Positions 1-9,908 of a stretch of 64,000 nucleotides of DNA are shown piece after piece. The stretch covers positions 1-64,000 of the forward strand of contig NZ_JXOK01000063.1 in NCBI RefSeq assembly GCF_000830505.1, written 5' to 3'. The notes under the pieces were generated by a model. It was not told where the DNA came from. It saw nothing but the letters and a program-made list of their open reading frames with translations, and made no database searches. The position numbers and the translations under genes were made by a program. Source of the stretch: Vibrio mytili. Lineage in GTDB: Bacteria > Pseudomonadota > Gammaproteobacteria > Enterobacterales > Vibrionaceae. Every line of letters begins with the position of its first letter. Positions within the stretch are counted from its first letter, which is position 1.

Positions 1-111
1 GGGCTATTTGATATGAAAGCATGGTGCTATCCTTTTAAGTCATTGAATGTTTAGTATAGGATCATAGAGCTGCCGGTCTAAACGTCTGAATGCGAGAATT
101 ACTGATCGTAT

Positions 112-597
112 ATGCAAGAAAAACAGTACCAATTACTGCCTTTTGATTACGAAGGTGGTAAAAATGTGACCGAAAGACTATGTGAAACTCTTGTAGAAGG
201 TGAGCCATTTCCGAATAGGCAAATGACTGAAGAACAGCTCGAAAGTCTAGAAGAGAAATATCTTATCGATATTGACGTATTTAAAATTCTCAATGGCGAA
301 CTAACGAAATTACGAACTCTCACATTCGATAAAGCACTTTTAGAAGAAGCAGCTATTGAGAGCGCTATAGCAATCTATGACGGTGACTCTACCTTTATCA
401 TGTATAAGAGTTCACAGCAAGCCGTAGCCGGAACCTACCTAGTAGATGTGGACGGCCGGCTCTCCCTAAACGAAATCCAACGTATTCTGGGTAAAAAGCT
501 AGCTATCAGTTTTAATGGAACGACGATTACTGTTGATGAGGGTGATGTGAAGGTTGTGAGTCGGGTTGCTTTAGTAATATCAAAATCAAATTTGTAG
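112..597 (+). CDS. Hypothetical protein, 161 aa
   Basis: I do not recognise this protein. It is acidic, has no signal peptide or membrane segment, and seems to have a helical N-terminal half (about residues 38–90, rich in E/L/K) and a beta-rich C-terminal half with alternating hydrophobic residues. The ATG at 112 is used because the frame is open from there to 597. It lies just upstream of the metallophosphoesterase/ATPase operon on the same strand with a 56-base gap, so it may belong to the same cargo block. The base composition is AT-rich like the genes that follow. No function is proposed. Confidence 0.55.
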   Translation: MQEKQYQLLPFDYEGGKNVTERLCETLVEGEPFPNRQMTEEQLESLEEKYLIDIDVFKILNGELTKLRTLTFDKALLEEAAIESAIAIYDGDSTFIMYKSSQQAVAGTYLVDVDGRLSLNEIQRILGKKLAISFNGTTITVDEGDVKVVSRVALVISKSNL

Positions 598-653
598 GCT
601 GTAGACACCAATAATGTAGCGAACGATTAAAAATTTATTATTTGACAGATTAT

Positions 654-1839
654 ATGAAAATTTTACTTCTATCAGATTTACATGCCGTTTTAGAAAATGA
701 CAGCCAAAATCTAAGCAACTCAAGGCTTCACCTTGATCAGAATGGAAATGGTGAATGGGGTAACGCACTTATACGTTACATCAGCACACTTAACATCAAA
801 TATGACTTAATAGTCTGCTGCGGGGATATTGCTAACAAAGGATCTAAAGCATCTTTCATGGCTGGGTGGACGTTTCTTAACAATTTGAGTAGCGCGTTAC
901 CCAACGCAAAATTAGTATGTGTACCAGGTAATCATGACCATCAGTCAAGACCAGACCTTAATGACCCAGATGGTTTTTCTCCAAAACATCAATTGCAGTT
1001 TTGTGAACCACCTTTCCCGTTTAATTGTCATGAAAAGAATACACATTTTTGGGCATGGAACTGGGTTTTAGACGATAGTGACCCCCAGTCAAACTTAGTT
1101 TTACTAAATACAAGCGCTTATCATGGCTTTAGTAATGAATCACATCATGGCAGAGTGGCTCTCGAAACAGTCGACCAAATAGAGAAAAGACTTGCCAACC
1201 AATCAAGTCCCAAAGCAATAAACATTCTTATCTGCCACCATCATCCACAAAGAATGGAACATGCACATGATGATTATGACGGTCAACAAATGAGCGGCGG
1301 ACAAAAGTTACTTAACTCATTGCAGAAAGTAGATCAGGGTCCATGGCTAATTTTACATGGTCACAAGCATTATTCCTGTATTTCAAAAGCTTCAAGTGAA
1401 GGCGAAGATCCACCAATAGTCTTTTCGGCAGGCAGTACATCTGCAAAATACGCAGACCTCATAGATAATCAATTTTATTCAATCGATATTGACATAACAA
1501 AAACTTCTGAAAACGAACGGGTTATTGGTACATTTGAAACGCATCAGTTCTCTGTTGGCAGCGGCTGGAAGCCTTCAGCTTCCACCAATATGCCAGCTAA
1601 AAGTGGACTTGGTTCAAATATCAATTCACGAACATTGATTAATAGAATAAAAGAGCTTTTAAAAAATGAAGCATTTCTAGAAGAAACTGACATAAAAGAT
1701 ATAAACGACGAACTCCGATATTTTTTTGCCTGCAGAGTTCAAAAAATTTAAGAAAAGGTTAGAAAAAAATTCACTAGTTTCTGACATTGATGAAGCAAAC
1801 CAGTTCATTTTACAGGTAGGGCCAGCCAATGCTAAATAG
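654..1839 (+). CDS. Calcineurin-like metallophosphoesterase (first gene of putative defence operon; one frame break)
   Basis: Visible metallophosphoesterase motifs in order are SDLHA (about residue 8), CGDIA (about 58), GNHD (about 90), a HHHP stretch near residue 190 and GHKH near 235, which together form the usual two-metal phosphoesterase site. The family hydrolyses phosphodiesters or phosphomonoesters, including nucleic acids and nucleotides; the substrate here is unknown. ATG at 654 is preferred over the upstream TTG at 642. The frame stops at 1751, but restoring one T in the T7 run at 1721–1727 continues it to a TAG at 1837–1839, overlapping the ATPase start at 1829. That overlap is typical of a tight operon and supports a single-base deletion in the sequence. 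C-terminal extension about 40 residues, Lys-rich. Confidence 0.72.
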
Positions 1840-3637
1840 AATCCCAAGTGTCAGCGATTCTTTCAACGCAAAGACATCAACTACAGAGGATCTCTGCGAA
1901 ACTTTTATCACAAATGAATTCTATGACAAATTAGCTTGTCCAAACCACTGTATTATGATCGGGCCTAGAGGTAGTGGTAAAACAACGCTTATGAGAATGT
2001 TGGATATTGAATCTCTTGAGCTGTGGACATCAGAAAAAGCAAGTGAATATAGAAAAACCATCAATTATTCAGGTGTATTTATACCCACAGACCGTTATTG
2101 GAAAACGCAATATCAAAAAATTGAAAATAAATTAAAAGATGATGAAATATCAAAGAAAGAAAAATTACGATATGACACCGCAATTATTCTTTTAGAACAA
2201 TTATTTTCTTATCACGTTTTTGAAAACCTCCTCTCTGTAGTTAATTACAGATGCAGCAGAACAATAAAGAAAAAGAACAATTTTAAGAACGTGGAACTTA
2301 CCAAAGAATCTGAAGTAGAGCTAGTTTTTAGCCTAAAAAGCATCCTAAATGTTGAACCAAGAATAAATTCTTTAAAAAGTCTTTTAGCAGAAGTAATCTT
2401 AAAAAAACAACTTATATCAAATGCCGTAAACAACCTTATATCCAACGATGATGTTGATGTCCAAAAAGTAGGTGACTTTGATTTAATCAGTAATCTAGAA
2501 AGTGTTGTTGCTATCGTTAACACATACTTTGAAGAAAAAAGTGGAAAATGGGCGTTTTTATTTGATGAGTTGGAACTTGCACCAAACCAGATAATAAAAC
2601 CACTGGTAAACGAAATGCGTGGTGGGCATAAGGATATTATATTCAAACTTGCGCTATCACCTTATCACAAAGGTGTATCTATAACTGATGACACTGATAG
2701 TGCCATGAAAGCCCAAGATATAGAATTGATTGATCTAACAGGTCTAAGTGACAATGGTGGTAATAACTTCGCTAATTCACTATGTACCGCTCTATTTCAA
2801 AGAAAAGGGCTCTATAACAATATTGAGCATTACTTTGAAGAACCTAAAGATATAAATATCGACAAAGATTTTAGCGATTTGTCAGCGAAGGACCCTTCCT
2901 TCAATAACTATCTTATTGAAAGAGGTTTCAAGTCTGATATCTATACTAATCAGGATAGCCAACTTAGAAAAATAAAATTTATAGTGCATCTACGGAACTT
3001 TAAACGTAGTAAAGATGGTAAAAAACATGCACGAAGAAGACCTGCCGACTACTATGGTGGGTTTGAAAACATATGCAAAGCGGTCGAGTATAATCCTAGA
3101 ATGCTTATCGGTTTAATGAATAAATTTATTTCTCATGCTAAAGAAGGGAAAGTAAGTTTAAATCAGCAATTAATAAGCTTACAAGAATACTTTCATGACT
3201 ACCGTTCGTTACTAGGCACAATTGCAGTAGATTCCGGAGACAATAAATTTAACAATATATATGATTTAATATCAGAGATTGCACAATTTTTTAGAGACGA
3301 AATCCATGGACCACAGTTTAAAACCCAACCTAAAGGTTCAATAGCAATCAAAAGCAAAATAAGTGATGAACTCAATGAAATAATAGGATATGCACTTAAT
3401 GCTGGCGCACTTATACCAATCGATACTGAGATAGGTTCGTTAAATGATTTAAACTCTAGTAAACGTTGCAGATTATCTTATATCTTCTCACATCATTATG
3501 ACCTGTTAATGACTAAGCAAAGTGAGATAGATATCGTAGAGCTAATAAATCAAACTAAGCTTAAATCGACTAGATTGAAAATCGTTGACTTACTAGGTTT
3601 TACTAACTATCAACAATACTCTTTGGAGCTTGAATGA
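1829..3637 (+). CDS. P-loop (ORC/AAA-like) ATPase, 602 aa, second gene of putative defence operon
   Basis: A Walker A motif (GPRGSGKTT) lies near residue 49 and a Walker B-like motif (FLFDELEL) near residue 248, separated by a long, charged, probably coiled-coil insert. This arrangement resembles ORC/CDC6-like STAND or AAA ATPases found in defence islands, but I cannot place it in a named family. The C-terminal about 200 residues are rich in Lys and aromatic residues and may bind nucleic acid or a partner. It overlaps the metallophosphoesterase gene by about 11 bases and the following gene by 4 bases (3634–3637), so the three proteins are probably made together and act as one complex: ATPase as sensor or regulator, phosphoesterase as possible effector. 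That role is inference. Confidence 0.72.
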   Translation: MLNRIPSVSDSFNAKTSTTEDLCETFITNEFYDKLACPNHCIMIGPRGSGKTTLMRMLDIESLELWTSEKASEYRKTINYSGVFIPTDRYWKTQYQKIENKLKDDEISKKEKLRYDTAIILLEQLFSYHVFENLLSVVNYRCSRTIKKKNNFKNVELTKESEVELVFSLKSILNVEPRINSLKSLLAEVILKKQLISNAVNNLISNDDVDVQKVGDFDLISNLESVVAIVNTYFEEKSGKWAFLFDELELAPNQIIKPLVNEMRGGHKDIIFKLALSPYHKGVSITDDTDSAMKAQDIELIDLTGLSDNGGNNFANSLCTALFQRKGLYNNIEHYFEEPKDINIDKDFSDLSAKDPSFNNYLIERGFKSDIYTNQDSQLRKIKFIVHLRNFKRSKDGKKHARRRPADYYGGFENICKAVEYNPRMLIGLMNKFISHAKEGKVSLNQQLISLQEYFHDYRSLLGTIAVDSGDNKFNNIYDLISEIAQFFRDEIHGPQFKTQPKGSIAIKSKISDELNEIIGYALNAGALIPIDTEIGSLNDLNSSKRCRLSYIFSHHYDLLMTKQSEIDIVELINQTKLKSTRLKIVDLLGFTNYQQYSLELE

Positions 3638-4548
3638 AAATACTAAGTGATAGCTTTAATGGACCGTATGATTTATCAATATTAGGATTAGGTTACGAAG
3701 AACGAGCGTCAAGTAAATATAACCAAGAAAAAGACTCACTTGGTGAAGTCTTAGCTTTGGGTTACCTGACACATACTGAGATTCTTCATTATAAAGATAA
3801 TAAAGATAAGTATGTTTCAGGGCATAGCAATGTCTTTGAAGGAAATGATAACGATGTTAAATCATATTTGAATGAATGGCTTAAAGAAAAGATTGGTGAA
3901 AAAAATAAACCTATCAATGTATTAATAGATATCACAGTTTTTTCCAGACCAAGACTTGCTGCACTATTATATATTTTGGTGAAAAGCCTGCCTAAAAACT
4001 CTATCTTAACTATATCTTATGAAATATCGAAGTTCGTTTCTGCACCTGATGGGCTATCTCCAATAAAAAAAGTGGGGGATATTATACCTGAACTATCTGG
4101 CGCTATAGGGGATCTAAATAAACCGACAGCGTTAATCTTAGGTTTAGGTTATGAAGACGGCAAAGCTCTTGGATTAGCAACTTATCTTGAGCCAGAGTTC
4201 AATTTTGCTTTAGTCCCAATTGGTGTTGACAAAAAATTTGACGATTTAGTTGTTAAAAATAATCAGGCATTCTTAAATGAGATCCCTAGATCGAGAATTG
4301 TCCATTACAGATTAGATCAACCTTATAACACATACATTGATATGAGAGACCTAGTAAGTGCGACCTCTTCGTTTGCGACACCTCTTATAGCCCCGTTAGG
4401 ACCTAAAATTCTGACAGCCATTAGCGTTCTTATTGCTATTGAATTTAATGAAAAATTGCCTGTTTGGCGAGTATCTTCCGACTATGAAGAAAAACCAGTA
4501 AACAGAAAACCTAGTGGAACCAGTGTTAAACTTTCAGTTATGATTTAA
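3634..4548 (+). CDS. Protein with internally duplicated LGLGYE domain, 304 aa, third gene of putative defence operon
   Basis: I do not recognise the family. The protein shows an internal duplication: a hydrophobic strand followed by LGLGYEERAS near residue 18 and again LGLGYEDGKA near residue 171. Both look like the first strand and loop of an alpha/beta (Rossmann-like) domain, so it is probably two tandem copies of one domain. There is no signal peptide and no clear membrane segment. It starts inside the stop of the ATPase gene (ATGA-type overlap) and is the last gene before a hairpin terminator at 4557–4574, closing a three-gene operon. A sensor or ligand-binding role beside the ATPase and phosphoesterase is a guess from context only. 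Confidence 0.6.
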   Translation: MKILSDSFNGPYDLSILGLGYEERASSKYNQEKDSLGEVLALGYLTHTEILHYKDNKDKYVSGHSNVFEGNDNDVKSYLNEWLKEKIGEKNKPINVLIDITVFSRPRLAALLYILVKSLPKNSILTISYEISKFVSAPDGLSPIKKVGDIIPELSGAIGDLNKPTALILGLGYEDGKALGLATYLEPEFNFALVPIGVDKKFDDLVVKNNQAFLNEIPRSRIVHYRLDQPYNTYIDMRDLVSATSSFATPLIAPLGPKILTAISVLIAIEFNEKLPVWRVSSDYEEKPVNRKPSGTSVKLSVMI

Positions 4549-4556
4549 ATAAAGAC

Positions 4557-4583
4557 GCCCATATTTTTGTGGGCATTTTATTT
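4557..4583 (+). terminator. Probable rho-independent terminator of the three-gene operon
   Basis: GCCCA (4557–4561) pairs with TGGGC (4570–4574) around a T-rich loop and is followed by a T-rich stretch. It lies 9 bases after the last stop codon of the operon. Confidence 0.5.
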
Positions 4584-4784
4584 ACTTACACAGCAACTCT
4601 GACTCTATGCCTTCTTCACTAGCCTAGGACCGCCACCTAAGCAATAATCGCTATCAAACTATGGGGCATAAATTTGTTAGCTCGAATCGCGCTGACATGC
4701 CCTGTGTCTACCTGTGATCACCGTGAAGTGTACTTTTAATTTATTAACTAGCCTCATTTGTAATCTGCCAAAACAGGGAACATA

Positions 4785-4811
4785 CTAAAACTTAGTTACT
4801 CTAAGTTTTAG
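4785..4811 (+). promoter_or_regulatory. Perfect 11-bp inverted repeat immediately upstream of tniQ
   Basis: CTAAAACTTAG (4785–4795) and CTAAGTTTTAG (4801–4811) are exact reverse complements separated by TTACT. The right arm ends 7 bases before the tniQ ATG (4819) and overlaps the weak Shine–Dalgarno (TTAGG). It could be an operator for a dimeric repressor or an RNA hairpin masking the ribosome site. Either would put the whole tniQ–cas operon under one switch. No T-run follows, so it is not a classical terminator. Confidence 0.6.
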
Positions 4812-4818
4812 GTTGGCA

Positions 4819-6030
4819 ATGGATACGGAAATTGAACTCTACTCTGATGAATCGCTCGAAAGCTTTCTACTGCGTTTAAGTAAGTATCAAGGCTACGAGC
4901 GGTTCGCTCATTTTGCTGAAGACATCTGGCAGAGTACGTTACTACAACATGAAGCTATTCCCGGCGCTTTTCCTTTTGAGCTAAGTCGAATCAATATCTA
5001 TAGAGCTCAAACAACTAGCCAAATGCGTGTTCGAGTACTCATAGATTTAGAAAAGCGGCTGAAACTTAACGACTTTGGTCTTCTGCGATTAGCTCTTTCC
5101 CATTCGAATGCGAGTTTTTCTCCGGATTACAAAGCGGTGCATAGCTTTGGTGTTGATTACCCTTTAACTTTTCTTAGAAAACGTTTCACTCCTGTTTGCC
5201 CTAAATGCATAGATGAAGCACCTTATATCCGTCAATTGTGGCATTTTATTCCTTATCAAGTTTGCCATAAACACCATTGCCAACTCGTTCAGCGATGCAC
5301 TGAATGCGGAAAATTATTGGACTACCAGTCGTCAGAGCTAATTGATCAGTGTGAATGTGGCTTTTCCTTACCTAATAGCGAATCAGAGAGGGAAAGTGGT
5401 TCGGCATATATCGTTGCTCAATGGCTAGCGGGAGAAACGGTGATAGAATCTGGGTTAATGACTCGGGAGTTGACTCAATCAAGTCGATTTGGGGTTCTGC
5501 TTTGGTATATCAACCGATATGGTGAATTTGATGATATTAGTATCGACGACTTTGTTGAGTACTGTAAAACTTGGCCGAAGAAGCTCTATGACGATCTAGA
5601 TGCAACCGTGCAAAGGGCTGATGTAGTGCGAATTCAGCCTTGGAATAAAATCTACTTCAGCGAGGTGTTTGGTGATCTACTGAAAGAGTGCCGAAACCTT
5701 CCAAGTCGTGACCTTAGCAAAAATCCGGTGCTGCAGAATGTAGTTCGCTATTTCAGTAGGTTGGTTGCTAATTATCCTAGGGCGAAATCAGCTAACATCG
5801 GTGATGTTTTATTAAGTCCTTTAGAAGCTTCTACGCTACTTTCATGTAGCACACAAGAAATATGTCGCCTGTACCAGTTTGGAGAGCTTAAAGCGCAGCT
5901 CACGCCCAAATTGCACACTAAAATTGAAAACCATCACTCTGTTTTCACTCTTCGTAGCATTATAGAGCTCAAATTATCCGGGATGTGCAGTGAAACTGAT
6001 GGTTTAAATCATTATTTACCAGAGTGGTAA
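4819..6030 (+). CDS. tniQ: TniQ, type I-F3 CAST transposition/targeting adaptor
   Basis: In type I-F3 CRISPR-associated transposons TniQ binds the Cas6 end of Cascade as a dimer and recruits TnsC to the crRNA-marked target. The N-terminus (YSDESLESF, about residues 8–16) matches the start of the Tn6677 TniQ as I remember it. Zinc-binding pairs follow: CPKC (about 131), CHKHHC (about 152), CTEC (about 165) and CECGF (about 184), then the helical C-terminal part ending SEW-like (LPEW). Length 403 residues, usual for the family. ATG at 4819 is preferred to the TTG at 4813. It heads an operon with cas8/5 only 3 bases downstream. No tnsA, tnsB or tnsC is present in the window. Confidence 0.93.
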   Translation: MDTEIELYSDESLESFLLRLSKYQGYERFAHFAEDIWQSTLLQHEAIPGAFPFELSRINIYRAQTTSQMRVRVLIDLEKRLKLNDFGLLRLALSHSNASFSPDYKAVHSFGVDYPLTFLRKRFTPVCPKCIDEAPYIRQLWHFIPYQVCHKHHCQLVQRCTECGKLLDYQSSELIDQCECGFSLPNSESERESGSAYIVAQWLAGETVIESGLMTRELTQSSRFGVLLWYINRYGEFDDISIDDFVEYCKTWPKKLYDDLDATVQRADVVRIQPWNKIYFSEVFGDLLKECRNLPSRDLSKNPVLQNVVRYFSRLVANYPRAKSANIGDVLLSPLEASTLLSCSTQEICRLYQFGELKAQLTPKLHTKIENHHSVFTLRSIIELKLSGMCSETDGLNHYLPEW

Positions 6031-6033
6031 ACT

Positions 6034-8123
6034 ATGACGACTTTGCAAGACTTAATCGATATTGAAGACGCTAAGCTCCGCTTTGCTGAGATTAAAAAAG
6101 CGTTCATGCCCTATACGCGACCAGTAGAAGTTGATGGGAGTGAAAAACAGGCATTAATTGTGTTACTCAATCTATCATTGAGTAAACCGGAAGCTAAAGA
6201 CTGGCTCGATTTTACTCGTGCCTTGGGTTACTTCGCCAATTCAGATAATTTAGCGACTGCGGAACAAGAAATTCAGTGGTTTCATACTCATAACCTCAAG
6301 TTTCCAGATTGCCGTGTATCGGAGCAGCGAATTATAGCGAAACCTCTGTACAGTGAGACGCTGACGCTTACCAGTCAGTCATTCAACAAAGCTTATGGTT
6401 GGGCGCATAATTCAGCTGTTTATAAACATACTATTTGGTTATTAAATGAGTTCCGCTGGCGTGGAAGATTGGAAAATCTACTTAATCTCATTCGTGCTGG
6501 AGATGATTTCTGGCTGGAACTTTTAGCTGATATGGGATTAAAACCTAAAGCACAAATACAGCTCAAAGACCTAATTGAATGCCAGTTGCCACCAACGCAT
6601 CTCCCGACGAAGTGAACCGCTATAGCAAGCAGCTACGCTTCCCTTGGAAGGGTGATTATTTATCCGTAACTCCAGTTGTTAGTCATGCTATCCAGCAGGA
6701 GCTCTCTGTATTGTCTCGTCAAGTTGAATGCTCTCTTCGCTTTAAAACGATGAGCTATCCCAATTCAGCTAGTATTGGGAATTTATGTGGCTCACTTGGC
6801 GGATATATAAATATACTCAGCTATCCGATTGATGTAGTGGCGAATCGGCATCAAACACTCGGTGCAAGCCGCAGTAGAACTAACCGCTACTTCGATGATT
6901 TTCAGTTAACCTCAAAAAGAACCTGTAGTGTGTTAGCTCATTTGATAGGTTTTGAACAACCTCAAACGCGCAAAGCGCAGAAACAAGTACGCCAATATCA
7001 GCTCAAATTCATACGTAAACAAATCGCGCGATGGTTACTACCGCTCATCGAATTACGAGACAATTCAGTCACAGAACCAATAGGCTTTTATGATGAGCCA
7101 GATGACGATCTGGTGAAGCGGTTCTTATCCATCAATGAGTCTGACTTTTTAGAACTGATAACTGGTTTAAATCAACGCTTGAACTTAGCTCTGCAGAACA
7201 ACCGCTTTGCTTCTCGTTTTGCCTACCATCCCAAACTGATGCGAGTGTTAAAAACGGAACTTATATGGGTACTAACTCAGCTAAGTCGTCCTGAACCTGA
7301 TCATCCTGCCGTTTTTGATAGCAAAGTACAGTATCTTTATCTTTCATCTATGAGGGTATTTGATGCCGCGGCTTTGAGTTGTCCATATTTATCAGGTGCA
7401 CCTTCATTAACGGCAGTGTGGGGATTTGTTCATCGTTACCAAAGAGAGTTGCAAGATTTACTGCCTGATGGTGAAGGTCAATTCGAGTTTAAAGACTTTG
7501 CTATTTTCGTTCGCAATGAATTAGTTCAAACCAGCGCAAAACTCACCGAACCAAGTGTAATAGCTAAAGCTCGGAGTATTTCGCCAGTTAAGCGAACCAC
7601 AATCATTCGTGAAGACTGTTCTGATTTGGTATTTGATATTGTAATTACAATAGAAAGTGACCAGCGTCTCTCAGACTACCAAAGCCAGTTAAGAGCTGCG
7701 TTACCAACTAATTTCGCCGGAGGTACTTTGTTTCAACCTGAAATTGATTCAGAGATTAATTGGTTAAGAACCTTTGTAAGTAAGTCAGTTCTGTTTCAAG
7801 CGGTGAAAGGTTTACCTGGCTATGGTACTTGGTTATCACCATATTCTTTCCAGCCTCAAAATCTGGCTGAGTTACAAAAGCGTTTATCTATTGATGGTTC
7901 GTTAATTCCGGTAGTAAATGGCTTTCATTTTCTAGAGCAGCCACAGGAACGAAAGGGCGCATTGACGAACCTTCACACTTATGCGGAAAACAATATTGCT
8001 TTAGCGAAGCGGGTTAATCCAATTGAAGTAAGATTAGCTGGAAGAGATCAATTTTTTGAACAGGTATTTTGGTCGCTGGAGGTGACCGAGCAGACTATCC
8101 TTATAAAAAACAAAAGGGTTTAG
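6034..8123 (+). CDS. cas8f: Cas8/Cas5 fusion of type I-F3 Cascade (one frame break near 6579–6610)
   Basis: The first frame (6034–6615) begins like the Tn6677 Cas8/5 N-terminus and has the expected motifs (TLQDLI at the start, KFPDCR near residue 90). The second frame (6579–8123) continues with YLSVTPVVS, then the Cas5-like and helical parts to the end. Joined, they give about 696 residues, close to the known Cas8/5 fusion of I-F3 systems. The frames differ by one base; restoring a C in the CCC run near 6602 links HLP to DEVNRY smoothly. The subunit recognises the CC PAM and caps the crRNA 5' handle. A genuine split into two proteins, with ATG at 6579, is the alternative; the many similar one-base losses elsewhere make sequence error more likely. 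Confidence 0.85.
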
Positions 8124-8129
8124 TCGCTT

Positions 8130-9166
8130 ATGGAACTCTGCAGTCAGTTAAATTATGTTCGTTCATTATCACCTGGAAAAGCATATTTTTATTATCTTGA
8201 TAGGGATAATAAAATGCGCCCACTTCAGATAGACCGGACTTATCATCGATCTCCTAAGAGTGGTTATTCAGAAGCTTATTCTGGCGACTTAAAAGCGAAA
8301 AATGTAGCACCGCAAGACCTTGCACTTTCAAATATTCAATTTCTAGAACACTGTTATGTCCCTCCTAGAGTAGATGATATCTATTGTGCCTTCTCGTTAA
8401 GAGTTCGAGCTAATTCGTTATCACCAGAAGTATGTGTTGATAATGAGGTCCGAGACATACTCAGTAACCTTGCTGCCCTGTATAAAGAATTGGGAGGATA
8501 CAAAGAGCTGGCAAGGCGTTATGCTAAAAATATTTTGATGGCATCGTGGGTTTGGCGTAATCGAGCGTGTAGAAATATTGAGGTTGAAGTTAAAACAGAA
8601 GATAAACAGTGGGTAATTGCTGATGCAAGATTATTGGATTGGTATGGTTCATGGGATAAGAATTCACAAATAGTCTGGGATGAATTTACAAACTATTTAA
8701 CTAAAGCTTTGTCGGATAGGACCGGCTATTTCAATGTGGATATTAAAGCGAAGCTCACCGTAGGCTGGGGCGATGAGGTGTACCCAAGCAAGAGTTCTTA
8801 GATGCGAAAGAAGCAGGAAAACCAACCAAACAGTTAGCAAAGGTAATAGTCAATGGAGAAGAGTCAGCAGCATTTCATTCGCAGAAAATTGGAGCCGCAA
8901 TCCAACTAATCGATGATTGGTGGGATGAAAATGCAGATAAGCCGTTACGAGTGAATGAATATGGCGCTGACAAAGAATATGGAATCGCAAGGCGACATTG
9001 TTCACAGCACCGAGATTTTTACTCATTGATTGCAAAAACTGAAAGTTATGTTGAATCGATGCTTGAAACCAATCTAATCCCAGATGACGTTCATTTTATC
9101 ATGGCGGTATTAGCTAAGGGTGGTGTGTACAGCGGTGCGAGTAAGAAAAATAAGAAGGATGAATGA
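8130..9166 (+). CDS. cas7f: Cas7 (Csy3-type) backbone subunit of type I-F3 Cascade (one frame break near 8789)
   Basis: Six copies of this protein coat the crRNA spacer in Cascade. The start (SQLNYVRSLSPGKAYFY) and the GWGDEVYPS motif near residue 210 are characteristic of Csy3/Cas7f. The first frame stops at 8801. If one C is restored at 8789 (AGC-CAA-GAG) the protein continues EFLDAKEAGKP through DDWW and EYGADKEYG to the stop at 9166, giving about 345 residues, the normal family length. The deletion sits in a CC pair, like many in this window. cas6 starts 4 bases before this stop, showing translational coupling. Confidence 0.87.
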
Positions 9167-9777
9167 TGGAATCACGGTATTATTTTTCTATTCGTTACAT
9201 ACCGGAGCGTGCTGATAATGAGCTCTTGTCAGGCCGCTGTATTTCAAATATGCACGGCTTTCTTTCTCATGAGCGCAATAAGCAATTCAAAAACAGTGTT
9301 GGTATCTGTTTCCCTTTATGGAATGAACAAACCGTTGGTAATGTAATTACTTTTGTCTCGACCAATGAAAGTATCCTCACTGGCCTATCGTACCAACCCT
9401 ACTTCTCCACAATGATGAACGAAAACCTCTTTGAAATCTCAGATATTAAGGTTGTTCCTGATGACGCAGAGGAAGTACGATTTGTATTCAATAAAACGAT
9501 TCAAAAGATCTTCAACGGTTCGAAAAAGCGAAGAATTAAACGAGCAATGAAACGTGCTGAGGAGCAAGGTCGTATTTACACACCCATATCTATTGAAGAT
9601 CGGGAGTTTGATCTATTCCATGAAGTCCCTATAAGTAGTCAGTCATCAGGCCACGAATTTGTTTTGCATATTCAGCGGCAATGTCATGTGGAAGCGGAAA
9701 TAGGACAGGGCTTTAATGGTTATGGTTTCGCATCCAATAACAAGTGGAGAGGGACAGTACCTATCATCACGGTTTAA
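9163..9777 (+). CDS. cas6f: Cas6 (Csy4-type) crRNA endonuclease of type I-F3
   Basis: Cas6f cuts the pre-crRNA at the 3' base of the repeat hairpin, stays bound to it, and in CASTs is the subunit that contacts TniQ. The N-terminal YYFSIRYIPE and the C-terminal glycine-rich GFNGYGFASNNKWRG are typical. An Arg/Lys-rich helix (KKRRIKRAMKRAEEQGR, about residues 126–142) is suited to the major groove of the hairpin. A His in the N-terminal third (near residue 30) may be the catalytic base. Length 204 residues is normal. Last gene of the tniQ–cas operon, 131 bases before the first repeat. Confidence 0.92.
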   Translation: MMESRYYFSIRYIPERADNELLSGRCISNMHGFLSHERNKQFKNSVGICFPLWNEQTVGNVITFVSTNESILTGLSYQPYFSTMMNENLFEISDIKVVPDDAEEVRFVFNKTIQKIFNGSKKRRIKRAMKRAEEQGRIYTPISIEDREFDLFHEVPISSQSSGHEFVLHIQRQCHVEAEIGQGFNGYGFASNNKWRGTVPIITV

Positions 9778-9908
9778 CCCTATTTTAGAACGCTAAAAGT
9801 TAATGGTCTAAAATCAAGCAGTTAAATATAGAGCTAAAAAGAAAGGTATTTTAGCTAGAAAAGTTATAAATATTCGTTTAATAAATGAGTTATGGTGTAA
9901 TCTTAATA
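9778..9908 (+). promoter_or_regulatory. AT-rich leader before the CRISPR array
   Basis: This 131-base AT-rich segment separates cas6 from the first repeat. It should contain the array promoter; a plausible -10 is TAATCTTAAT just before the repeat, but no -35 is convincing. I see no cas1/cas2, as expected for I-F3 systems, so the array does not acquire spacers by itself. Confidence 0.4.

Noticed and set aside
1-111. End of an upstream gene at the window edge
   Set aside because: No open frame of useful length enters from position 1 with a recognisable protein; left unannotated.
6579-8123. Separate Cas8-like gene starting at ATG 6579
   Set aside because: It lacks a ribosome site and the joined frame matches the known Cas8/5 fusion length; more likely one gene with a missing base.
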